From contig CAYLSV010000029.1 in the NCBI GenBank assembly GCA_964386435.1, positions 1-41,485 on the forward strand: a stretch of DNA of 41,485 bases, given 5' to 3'. The position numbers were made by a program, and so were the translations under genes. The notes beneath the pieces are model-generated. The model was not told where the DNA came from. It worked only from the letters and a program-made list of their open reading frames with translations, and ran no database searches. The DNA is from CAYLSV01 sp964386435 (GTDB lineage: Bacteria; Planctomycetota; Phycisphaerae; Tepidisphaerales; Tepidisphaeraceae). Numbering within the stretch: position 1 is the stretch's first letter; the number at the start of each line of letters is the position of its first letter. Shown here in pieces: positions 24,883 through 32,098 of this stretch.

Positions 24883-26154
24883 TCAGGCCGCTTGACGGTG
24901 GTAGTCGCGGTCGGTCCAAAGGCGCTTGGCCCGGTTCATGAAGCGGTCGGCGACCGCCATCGTGCGGGCGTCGCCTTTGCGGCAGAGCGTTTCCAGCGTC
25001 TTCATGTAACTGAACGCCACGCGGTCGTCGCCGAGGAGAATGCCCAGCGCAATAAGCTGGTACGTCGCCCGCGGCAGGGCTGGGCCTTCGACGTACTGGA
25101 CCGCTTCGGTCAGTAAATCGCGAGCTTCCTCGCGGATCAGGGCGATGACGTCGGGGCGGCCTTCCAAGAGGGCGGCGGTCATGTAAGCGTCGGCGGCTTG
25201 GCAGGCGAAGCGGCTCATCCGCTCGGTGTTGCTCCGCCACAACGCTTGGGCGCAGTGGGCGGCCAAGCGGTGGGCGGTGGCCCCTTCGTCGGCGGTGCGG
25301 GCGGGGCCGAAGAAGGTGTCGCTTTGCCCCCCGGCCAGCATCCGCCGGGCCGGCTCGCCCTGCATAACCGCCTCCCGCGAGGCTGGGGCAAAGTGGTTGA
25401 GCCCCGCTGCCGGGTCGACCCCTTCCCGCAGGTCGACGAAGTCGTGGGCGCTGGCGCTGCTGAACAAGCACTTCGGGCACGTGACGACGTTAACCCGGTT
25501 GAAGTCGATGAAGTCGCCCCCGCCCACGGCCCGGGTGTATGTCGGGATGTCGCACGAATCGACTTCGGCGGCGATCTTGCCGCTGCGAAGCACGTACCGC
25601 TCGCACAACGCCGGCTCGTCGTGGAACGGGCAGCCCACCGGCCGGGCGAGCAGGGCGTCGCACCCCGGCACGCGTTGGCTCTGCCCGGCGTGGTTGCCGC
25701 GTTGGAGGCCGAAGGTTTCCCGCAGTTCCGCCGCCCACGCCGCCGCCCGCTCCACGGCCCGCAGCAGCTTGTCCCGCGACAGCGGCCGGGCGACGATGTC
25801 GAAGGCGTCGACCAGCCGCAGCCCCTCCCGCTCCACCCGCCGGGCCGGGCCGATGAGGGTGACGACGAGCGCCTTCGTGTCGGGGTTGCGGTTGAAAATC
25901 CGCATGGCTGTCATGAGCTGACCCTTACTCATCTCGCCGTCGAGCAGCAGCACGTCCGGCTTGTTCTCGCGGGCACTGCGCATCGCGTCGGCGGGGGTGC
26001 AGGTGGCAATCGTGTAACCCGCCTCACGCAACGCCGAGGCCATCGCCCGTTGCTCGGCCGCGACGGCCGAGGCGATGAGGATGCGGGATGCCTTGCCCGC
26101 CGCGCCCAGTGCCGCTGAAACAGGTTTTGCTCCGGATACAACAGCAGCACTCAT
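24883..26154 (-). CDS. Receiver-domain protein fused to DUF2225-like zinc domain
   Basis: 423 residues. Residues about 20-140 are a response-regulator receiver fold: SRILIASAVAAEQRAMASAL, then PDVLLLDGEMS with the phospho-acceptor Asp, and VVTLIGPARR. The conserved Lys near the end is not obvious: the expected K-P step reads VARPLSRDKL. The rest resembles DUF2225: GCPFHDEPALCERYVLRSGK, then VDSCDIPTYTRAVGGGDFID and NVVTCPKCLFSSAS, with paired cysteines for a metal, followed by a helical TPR-like tail (YQLIALGILLGDDRVAFSYM, TLCRKGDARTMAVADRFMNR). No output DNA-binding domain is present. The ATG at 26154 is preferred over TTG 26160. Confidence 0.75.
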   Translation of the reverse strand: MSAAVVSGAKPVSAALGAAGKASRILIASAVAAEQRAMASALREAGYTIATCTPADAMRSARENKPDVLLLDGEMSKGQLMTAMRIFNRNPDTKALVVTLIGPARRVEREGLRLVDAFDIVARPLSRDKLLRAVERAAAWAAELRETFGLQRGNHAGQSQRVPGCDALLARPVGCPFHDEPALCERYVLRSGKIAAEVDSCDIPTYTRAVGGGDFIDFNRVNVVTCPKCLFSSASAHDFVDLREGVDPAAGLNHFAPASREAVMQGEPARRMLAGGQSDTFFGPARTADEGATAHRLAAHCAQALWRSNTERMSRFACQAADAYMTAALLEGRPDVIALIREEARDLLTEAVQYVEGPALPRATYQLIALGILLGDDRVAFSYMKTLETLCRKGDARTMAVADRFMNRAKRLWTDRDYHRQAA

Positions 26155-26220
26155 GACCAATTAGACATCGGCGAGATCGCCGGCCCAGGTGAGGCAACAT
26201 CGGCGGTTGCGCGGCCTTGT

Positions 26221-27105
26221 TCACCAGAACAGGTCGATGATGCCCAAGCCGCCAACGGTCAGCGAGATGAGGCCGTTGAAGGTGAAGAACGCCAGATTCA
26301 CCCGGCTCAAGTCATCCGCCCGCACCAGCCACTGCTCCAAGGCCAACAGCCCCGCCGCCGCCGCCACGGCAAGGAAGTACAACCAGCTCAAAGGTTCCGC
26401 CGCCACGCCCGCCATGACGAACGCGGCAATGCTCACCACGTGCGTCGCCCGGCTGAGCCAAAGCGCCCGCCCAAGACCCAGCTTCGCCGGCACACTGTGG
26501 ACGCCGGTGGCGACGTCGCTGTCGCGGTCGACGGTGGCGTAGATGATGTCGAACCCGGCCGTCCAGCACAGCACGCCGATCGCCAGCCAGATCGCCCACC
26601 CGCTCACCGTTCCGGCCACGGCCACCTCCGCACAAATCGGCGCGATGGCTAGCGCGGCCCCAAGGTAGTAGTGGCAAAGGCTGGAGAACCGCTTGATCAG
26701 CGGGTAGCCGCACAGAAACGCCAGCACCGGCACCGCCAGCACCAGCGGCAGCCAGTTCCCAAACCGCCACCCGAACCCCGCCGCCGCCGCGACAAACATC
26801 AATCCCGCCGCGGCAATGGCCGCGATGACAAACCCGCGACGCACCCGCCCGGCCGGCACCGCCCGCCGCGCCGTCCGCGGATTCTGCCGGTCCAGGTCCG
26901 CATCCAGCAGCCGATTCGCCCCCATCGCCGCCGTCCGCGCCGCCACCATGCAGACGACGATCAGCCCCACGTGCCAAAGCGTGATCCCGCCGATTTTGAG
27001 CCCCGCCAAGCACCCGGCCAACAGCGCAAACGGCAGCGCGAACACGCTGTGCGACAACTTGATGTCGGCCGCAAACTCCCCAACCTGTCGAACCGCCATC
27101 GCCAT
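26221..27105 (-). CDS. mqnP: UbiA-family prenyltransferase, probably MqnP of the futalosine pathway
   Basis: 294 residues with about eight membrane helices. The first Asp-rich motif is ANRLLDADLDRQNPRTARR and the second is GFDIIYATVDRDSDVATGVH; both coordinate Mg-prenyl diphosphate in UbiA enzymes. KLSHSVFALPFALLAG near the N-terminus and SVPAKLGLGRAL after the second motif match the UbiA/MqnP branch. Because menaquinone here is made from futalosine (mqnE at 1287), the enzyme most likely prenylates the late naphthoquinone precursor; 4-hydroxybenzoate prenyltransferase is the alternative. ATG 27105 is used; 27099 is also possible. Confidence 0.85.
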   Translation of the reverse strand: MAMAVRQVGEFAADIKLSHSVFALPFALLAGCLAGLKIGGITLWHVGLIVVCMVAARTAAMGANRLLDADLDRQNPRTARRAVPAGRVRRGFVIAAIAAAGLMFVAAAAGFGWRFGNWLPLVLAVPVLAFLCGYPLIKRFSSLCHYYLGAALAIAPICAEVAVAGTVSGWAIWLAIGVLCWTAGFDIIYATVDRDSDVATGVHSVPAKLGLGRALWLSRATHVVSIAAFVMAGVAAEPLSWLYFLAVAAAAGLLALEQWLVRADDLSRVNLAFFTFNGLISLTVGGLGIIDLFW

Positions 27106-27151
27106 GCCGCAGGGTAGCGGGGACGGCAGGAGAACGTTTCAGCAACCCGCT

Positions 27152-28030
27152 TCACTCATCGAGCACGCGTTCGAGGAACACGCTGAACAGCCCCCAGCGG
27201 AGTTGGTCGAACTGCTTGTGCTTTTCCGCCGTGTCCGCGTCGGTGTACGTGCTCACCGAGCCGTCGGGGGCGGTGACGTTCCACGACGTGTTTTTCTCAT
27301 GGGCCACCGTCGGGCTCTCGAAGCCGATGAGCAAATCCATGAACAGCGGCAGCGTCCGCAGCCGCGGCTCGCCGCGGGGCAGCTCACCTTTGAGCGGCAC
27401 CATCTGGCTGAGCTTCTCGTACCGCCGATACTCAAAGCCTAACCGCGGGCTGTTGAACGATTCGGGGATCGGGTTGTAGAGGTAGCTGCTGCGGACCAGG
27501 AACACGCTGTCCCGCTCCTCGCCGTTGGTCGGCACCACGCCCGGCGTCCCCTCGCCCAGCCATGGCTGATTATAAAACTCCTCCTGCCACAGCGGGGCCT
27601 CCTGCTCGGGGCAGTAGAACACGCCGGGGGCGGTGACATAATCCTGCCGGAACAGGATGCCGTGGTTGGCCGGCTTGACGTCCTCGGCCGTTTCGCCGGC
27701 GGTGCCGTCGGCGAAGCCGACGCGGTAGGTCTTGATCGGGCTGCTGACGGCCCGCGCGTCGGGGTCATCAAGGTGAGACAGGTACACCGGCAGCCGGTCG
27801 CTGTTTTGGTTGGCGTACATGATCGTCCCCAGCGCCAGCTGCCGCTGATTGCTCGCGCACGCCACCAACCGCGCCCGCTGCCGGGCCGAGGCCAGCGACG
27901 GCAGCAGGATCGAGATCAGCAGCCCGATGATGCCGATGACCACCAGCAGCTCCACCAGCGTGAAGCCGCAGTGCCGCGTCCCTTGCACGCTGCGCCGAAC
28001 TCGCCTATGTTGAGACCGCGTATCAGCCAT
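27152..28030 (-). CDS. Prepilin-type N-terminal methylation domain protein (pseudopilin-like)
   Basis: About 292 residues. The prepilin peptidase site and helix are explicit: CGFTLVELLVVIGIIGLL followed by ISILLPSLASARQRARLVAC. After the helix comes ASNQRQLALGTIMYANQNSD, the common form of planctomycete type II secretion G-like proteins. The rest is a globular domain of unknown role (GVFYCPEQEAPLWQEEFYN, SYLYNPIPESFNSPRLGFEY). It should be processed and placed at the inner membrane or in a pilus-like fibre; the secretin at the left edge could belong to a related machine. ATG 28030 gives a 22-residue leader; a GTG further in would give a more usual 7-residue leader. Confidence 0.85.
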   Translation of the reverse strand: MADTRSQHRRVRRSVQGTRHCGFTLVELLVVIGIIGLLISILLPSLASARQRARLVACASNQRQLALGTIMYANQNSDRLPVYLSHLDDPDARAVSSPIKTYRVGFADGTAGETAEDVKPANHGILFRQDYVTAPGVFYCPEQEAPLWQEEFYNQPWLGEGTPGVVPTNGEERDSVFLVRSSYLYNPIPESFNSPRLGFEYRRYEKLSQMVPLKGELPRGEPRLRTLPLFMDLLIGFESPTVAHEKNTSWNVTAPDGSVSTYTDADTAEKHKQFDQLRWGLFSVFLERVLDE

Positions 28031-28072
28031 GTCGGCATGATACCCGTTCTGGAGACCTTGGAGAGAATCACG

Positions 28073-29149
28073 ATGCACGCACGCACCTTACTGCTTTCTG
28101 CCGCCGCCGTCCTGTTGCCCGCCACCTCGGCCGTGGCGTTGGAAGCCCAGCTCGTTTTTACCCGCGATCAGGCCGCCGATGAGGTCGGCACGAACGTCAA
28201 CCAAGGCGGCTTCGGCACGCTTAACGGCTCGTTCTACGGCGTGCTTAGCGGCCCAACCCCCAACTCGACCAACGGCCGTATTACGCAGAACACGAGCGGC
28301 ACTGAGTTTGACGAAGTTGTCACCGGCATTAACTTGATTGACGCCGGCTTCACCGGCCAAGGCTTCACCGTCAACAGCGAATTGCCCGTCAGCGGCAATG
28401 GGTTCCTGTTCGCCGATTCGCTGGGCGACCAGATCGTTCGCTACGTTCCCGGCAGTGCCCCGCAGCTCGTCGCCAGCAAGAACGATATCGCCACGTTCAC
28501 CGGCAACTTTAGCAGCAGCACCGGCAACCCGAGCGTCAACCTTGGCGGCTCTCAGGACGTGCTGCCCAACGGCAGCCTCATCTTCTTTGACACCGTCAGC
28601 GATTCGCTGCTCTCCAGCACCGTCTCCGGCACCCTCGGCACCTTCCTCAGCGACACCGAACTGAGCAACAGCGTCGTTGGGGCCGACGACGTGGACGGCC
28701 TCACCGTCGTGGGCAACCAGTTCATCTTCGGCAGCGGCAGCGGCGAGGGGATCTTCGTCGGCGACGTCAACGACCCGGTGAACACCATCAATCAACTGCT
28801 AACCGCCGGCGACTTCCAGGCGTTCCCCGGCACGGCCGACAACGGTAACGTCGACTTCCGCGCTCTTACCGAGGGTAACGACGGGCTCATCTACGCCTAC
28901 GAATCACGGGACGACAACATCTTCCGCTTCGACCCAGCCGACGCCGCGGCGACGCTGGAGCTGGTAATCACTACTGATCAGATCACAGCTGCCACCGGCA
29001 CCAACTCGATTATCAGCGGCCTGTTCCCGCTCGGTGATACGGCGGCGTTCTACAACACAACCACCGGCGTCTTCGCAATCGTGCCCGAGCCCGCCAGCCT
29101 CGGCCTACTCGCCGCCGCCGGGCTTGGGTTGCTCCGCCGTCGGGCGTGA
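28073..29149 (+). CDS. PEP-CTERM exported protein
   Basis: 358 residues. A signal peptide (MHARTLLLSAAAVLLPATSAVA) is followed by a beta-rich Gly/Thr/Ser/Asn-rich domain, and the protein ends in VPEPASLGLLAAAGLGLLRRRA, a textbook PEP-CTERM tail: VPEP, hydrophobic helix, Arg cluster. Such proteins are cut by an exosortase and released to the surface or matrix. The middle contains DGLTVVGNQFIFGSGSGEGI and DGLIYAYESRDDNIFRFDP, reminiscent of propeller blades. GGAGAG sits about eight bases before ATG 28073, a good ribosome site. The prepilin-like gene starts divergently 42 bases away. Confidence 0.88.
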   Translation: MHARTLLLSAAAVLLPATSAVALEAQLVFTRDQAADEVGTNVNQGGFGTLNGSFYGVLSGPTPNSTNGRITQNTSGTEFDEVVTGINLIDAGFTGQGFTVNSELPVSGNGFLFADSLGDQIVRYVPGSAPQLVASKNDIATFTGNFSSSTGNPSVNLGGSQDVLPNGSLIFFDTVSDSLLSSTVSGTLGTFLSDTELSNSVVGADDVDGLTVVGNQFIFGSGSGEGIFVGDVNDPVNTINQLLTAGDFQAFPGTADNGNVDFRALTEGNDGLIYAYESRDDNIFRFDPADAAATLELVITTDQITAATGTNSIISGLFPLGDTAAFYNTTTGVFAIVPEPASLGLLAAAGLGLLRRRA

Positions 29150-29185
29150 ACCATCCGTCGCTCCCCCGTCAAGAAGCCGAGGGGA

Positions 29186-29254
29186 GAGCGCAGCGATCAC
29201 CCGGATCAAGCGTCGAATTCGCCGCGCGCCCGATCCGGGTGGTTTGCTGCGCTC
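29186..29254. repeat. Inverted repeat between convergent genes
   Basis: 29186-29207 and 29232-29254 pair with one bulge: GATCCGGGTG and GCTGCGCTC blocks are exact, with two or three differences between them. The right arm ends inside the stop codon of the minus gene (29253-29255). It is placed to end both convergent transcripts. Confidence 0.7.
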
Positions 29255-30128
29255 ACCGCATCGACGCCAGCAGATCGCGGAGGTCGGCGGCTTGCGGGTC
29301 GTTCGGGTGGGCGTGCAGGTAACGCCGCAGCTGCGACGACGCCTCGGCGACGTGGCCAAGGCGGGCCAGGCACAGGCTGAAGTCGCGGCGAAGGTGGGTC
29401 TGCTCGGGCCACAGCAGCATCTCCAACTCCAGCAGCCCGGCCACCCGGTCCCACCGCCCGGCGTGGCCGTGGCTGGCGAGCAGGTTCTGGATCATGCGCG
29501 TCAGCCAGTGCCGCGGCGTCACGGGGGCCAGGTGCTGCGGGTCGTCGCTCTCGTCGATGCCCGCCACCGCCTCGATCCGCTCGACGGCCTCCTCATCGCT
29601 GAGGATCACGCCCTCGAAAAACGGGTCCACCAGCATCGGCCGATCGCCGACGGGGCAGACGCGGACGACAAAATGTCCCGGCAACGCCACGCCCTCGCTC
29701 GGCACCCCCAGCCGCCGGGCAACCTCGTGGTAGATCAGGCTCAGCGTGATCGGCAGCCCGGTCCGCCGCCGCAGCACCTGGGCGACGTCGCTGTTCACCG
29801 GGTTGTGGTAATCGATGGCGTCGCCGCAGAAGCCGAGCTCCTCGAAAAGGTGCTCGTGCAAATGGGCCAGCAGCGCCTGCGGCTGCGGCCCGCGGACCCG
29901 GCGGGCGACTTCCTTGGCCACTCGGTCCAGCCGGCCGCCGACCCGCTCGAGGGTGGCCGAATCGTTCTCCAGCGCCGCGATGGCCACGGCCCCGTTCAGC
30001 AGGGCGTCGGCCTCCCCCAGCCGCGGCACCTGAGCGGCCATGAGCCGCCACGCATGGCCGGGGGCGAACACGGGGCCGGCACACGAACCGGACGAACTCG
30101 ACGTGGTGGGCAGGGCGAAGGGCATCAT
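29253..30128 (-). CDS. SirB1-family protein (transglutaminase-like plus TPR)
   Basis: About 291 residues. The central region carries the family hallmark NPVNSDVAQVLRRRTGLPIT, then LSLIYHEVARRLGV and GVALPGHFVVR, where the family's active-site-like triad lies; the Cys is replaced, as often in this family, so it is probably not an active protease. The C-terminal 80 residues form tetratricopeptide helices (RWDRVAGLLELEMLLWPEQ, LARLGHVAEASSQLRRYLHA). SirB1 relatives are widespread but poorly understood. The frame runs to 30308; ATG 30128 is the first sensible start (MMPFALPT), because the upstream part is Arg-rich and unlike a protein N-terminus. Confidence 0.82.
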   Translation of the reverse strand: MMPFALPTTSSSSGSCAGPVFAPGHAWRLMAAQVPRLGEADALLNGAVAIAALENDSATLERVGGRLDRVAKEVARRVRGPQPQALLAHLHEHLFEELGFCGDAIDYHNPVNSDVAQVLRRRTGLPITLSLIYHEVARRLGVPSEGVALPGHFVVRVCPVGDRPMLVDPFFEGVILSDEEAVERIEAVAGIDESDDPQHLAPVTPRHWLTRMIQNLLASHGHAGRWDRVAGLLELEMLLWPEQTHLRRDFSLCLARLGHVAEASSQLRRYLHAHPNDPQAADLRDLLASMR

Positions 30129-30271
30129 GAGGCTCAACCGCAAGAAGCAAATCGGCGACCGCAGGCACGGCCGCCGCACCCAACACATCGGCCCACCGCC
30201 CCAAACCCGCCCACCAACGCGCACGAACTGCCGCCGCTCAAGCCGCTCGATAAGTCGGCCCGATCCCAAGG

Positions 30272-30299
30272 TTGACGAACGCCCCCACCGGCCTATCGT
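30272..30299 (+). promoter_or_regulatory. Probable sigma-70 promoter of tRNA-Asn
   Basis: TTGACG (30272-30277) and TATCGT (30294-30299) are separated by 16 bases. The tRNA starts 13 bases after the -10 box, as expected for a stable RNA promoter. Confidence 0.5.
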
Positions 30300-30311
30300 C
30301 CCCGCCACGAT

Positions 30312-30383
30312 TCGGCAGTAGCTCAGTGGTAGAGCAGGCGGCTGTTAACCGCCCGGTCGAAGGTTCGAATCCTTCCTGCCGAG
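30312..30383 (+). tRNA. tRNA-Asn (anticodon GTT)
   Basis: A full cloverleaf can be drawn. The acceptor stem TCGGCAG pairs with CTGCCGA, the D arm is GCTC-AGTGGTA-GAGC, the anticodon stem GGCGG pairs with CCGCC around CTGTTAA with GTT at 30344-30346, and the T arm is GAAGG-TTCGAAT-CCTTC. The discriminator base is G at 30383. The CCA end is not encoded. The gene stands alone between minus-strand neighbours. Confidence 0.97.
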
Positions 30384-30391
30384 CTTTGGAG

Positions 30392-30425
30392 CAACCGCCC
30401 GCAGCATTTGTGCTGCGGGCGGTTG
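30392..30425. terminator. 15-bp hairpin after tRNA-Asn
   Basis: CAACCGCCCGCAGCA (30392-30406), loop TTTG, and the exact complement (30411-30425), eight bases after the tRNA. It also lies just past the tilS stop on the minus strand, so it can serve both. No clear T-run follows on the plus strand. Confidence 0.65.
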
Positions 30426-30456
30426 TCGTCTCGCGCTAGCGTCAACGTGTACGCCA

Positions 30457-31365
30457 TCAAGAGGACTCTGCGCTCACTCGTGTGCCAGCCCGCCGCAGCG
30501 TCAGGTTGCCGGGAAGGGGCACCACGTCGGTTTGGCCGCGGCAACACGTGAGCACGCGGGCGATGACGGCGGGCTTGGCCGACTCGGGGGGGACGCCGCG
30601 GGCGATGAGCCATTGCCGCAACGCACGGCGGGCGAGGGCGGCGGGGAGGCGATTCACGTCGGCGGCGGCGAAGGCTTGCGGCAGCACTGGTGCCTCGGCG
30701 TCGAGGGCGGCGGACCAGGCGGCACACGCCTCGCCGACTGTCAGGAGCGTGGCCCGATGTCGGGCGGCGGCAGGCCGCAGGCGGTTACGACGCTGCTTCG
30801 GCTCAATGTTGCTGGCGTCCTCGCGCCACGGCTGGTTGAGGTTGACCAGGTACTGCCGCAACCTTTCGGGGGGCACGCCCAGCAGCGGGCGGTGCAGGTG
30901 GACGCCGGCGACGGTCTGTTCGGTCCGCATGCCGCCCCAGCCCCACGGCGGGCCGCCGCGGGCGACGCGGAGCAGCACCGTCTCGGCCTGGTCGGCGGCG
31001 TGGTGGGCGAGCAGAACGCCCTGAAGTTGCCGCCGTTGGCAGGCATGGGCGAAAAAGTCCAGCCGCAGCCGGCGCAGCTCGGCGGGCGTGGCGGCGGGTT
31101 CCTGCCGCTTGGCGATCAGGGCGGGCAGGGCGAGTTGGTCGGCCAGGTTTGCGACGAAATTTGCGTCCTTCGCGCTCGCCGCGCCGCGTTTGGCGTGGTC
31201 GAAGTGCAGCACGGTGACGTCCGCGCCGCGGGCGAGAGCCAGCCGCAGCAGGGCGACGCTGTCGGCCCCGCCGCTGACGCCAACGCCCCAGCGGCCCGGC
31301 GGCAGGCGGACGTGATCGAGCGAAGTGGGCACCCAATTGATTCTTGGCCTGCCGTCGGCCACCAT
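30457..31365 (-). CDS. tilS: tRNA(Ile)-lysidine synthase
   Basis: TilS adds lysine to C34 of the CAU tRNA-Ile so that it reads AUA. The PP-loop is GVSGGADSVALLRLAL (near residues 28-43), followed by LHFDHAKRGAASAKDANFV and LLAHHAADQAETVLLR. WREDASNIEPKQRRNRLR is the second diagnostic block. At 302 residues it is a short form without the C-terminal domains of the E. coli enzyme. The ATG at 31365 lies only nine bases from the start of the divergent zinc-ribbon gene; a GTG at 31332 would relax that crowding and still leave the PP-loop intact. Confidence 0.92.
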   Translation of the reverse strand: MVADGRPRINWVPTSLDHVRLPPGRWGVGVSGGADSVALLRLALARGADVTVLHFDHAKRGAASAKDANFVANLADQLALPALIAKRQEPAATPAELRRLRLDFFAHACQRRQLQGVLLAHHAADQAETVLLRVARGGPPWGWGGMRTEQTVAGVHLHRPLLGVPPERLRQYLVNLNQPWREDASNIEPKQRRNRLRPAAARHRATLLTVGEACAAWSAALDAEAPVLPQAFAAADVNRLPAALARRALRQWLIARGVPPESAKPAVIARVLTCCRGQTDVVPLPGNLTLRRAGTRVSAESS

Positions 31366-31374
31366 CCGCCATCA

Positions 31375-31992
31375 ATGCTCGAAACCCGATGTCCGGCCTG
31401 CGACCAGCGGCTGAAGTTCCGCGAAGACAACATGGGCCGCACCATCAAGTGCCCCGGCTGCTCGGGCCGTGTCGAGACGATGGACACGAAGGTCGCCACC
31501 TTCGACGATCGCCCCCGCCCCGGCGTCCGGGTGGCCGCGCTCGGCGTCCGATCCGGCAAGGGCCGGCCGCGGCGGGCGAATGCCAACATGCCTCGATGGC
31601 TGCACGCGGTGTTGATGGGGCTGCTGTTCGGCGTGATCTGGGGCGTGATGGCCGGTATCGTCGTCGGGACAATTCAAGGCTTCCGCGTCCCGCTGGATGA
31701 CAGCGGCGTCTCCCGCGGGACGATTGTCGGACTGGCGGTGCTGTTCACCGTTCTGGGCATGTGCATCGGCCACGGCGTGCTCGGCTCGCTCATGGGCTTG
31801 GGGTTCGGCCTCTCCGGCCACCCGCTAGTCGCGTGGGGCATCGGCTTGTTCCTGCCGGCACTAAGTGTGATCGCCATCATCAACGCCGGCGCCCTCGCCG
31901 AGGTGCCGCCCGAGAACTATGCGGGGCTTGGCATCACGTTCGTGTTCGTGTGGTCGTGCGTGCAGTTTATCGACAGCAACTCGTTCCGGTGA
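31375..31992 (+). CDS. Zinc-ribbon membrane protein
   Basis: 205 residues. The N-terminus is a zinc ribbon: ETRCPACDQRLKFRED then GRTIKCPGC, giving C6, C9, C26 and C29. It resembles the MJ0042-type finger common in planctomycetes. After a basic linker (GKGRPRRANANM) come about four membrane helices: LHAVLMGLLFGVIWGVMAGI, TIVGLAVLFTVLGMCIGHGV, WGIGLFLPALSVIAIINAG and LGITFVFVWSCVQFI. The function is unknown; the zinc ribbon would face the cytoplasm. The frame is open far upstream over tilS, but ATG 31375 starts exactly before the finger. A long hairpin follows the stop. Confidence 0.75.
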   Translation: MLETRCPACDQRLKFREDNMGRTIKCPGCSGRVETMDTKVATFDDRPRPGVRVAALGVRSGKGRPRRANANMPRWLHAVLMGLLFGVIWGVMAGIVVGTIQGFRVPLDDSGVSRGTIVGLAVLFTVLGMCIGHGVLGSLMGLGFGLSGHPLVAWGIGLFLPALSVIAIINAGALAEVPPENYAGLGITFVFVWSCVQFIDSNSFR

Positions 31993-32007
31993 GGCCGTGA
32001 TGAGCGT

Positions 32008-32083
32008 GAAGTAGCCGCGGAGCCTGTCCCGCGCTTCCGGGTCGGATGTCCCCGAAGCGCGGGAGAGGCCCCGCGGCTACTTC
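32008..32083. repeat. Long imperfect hairpin with GTAGCCGCGG arms
   Basis: The outer arms GAAGTAGCCGCGG (32008-32020) and CCGCGGCTACTTC (32071-32083) are exact complements. The stem continues inward to about 32041 on the left with only three mismatches in 31 bases. It lies between convergent genes, 16 bases after the zinc-ribbon gene and 16 before the symporter stop. Its outer sequence matches the hairpin at 983-1010. Confidence 0.82.
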
Positions 32084-32098
32084 ACATTGGTGCTGGCG

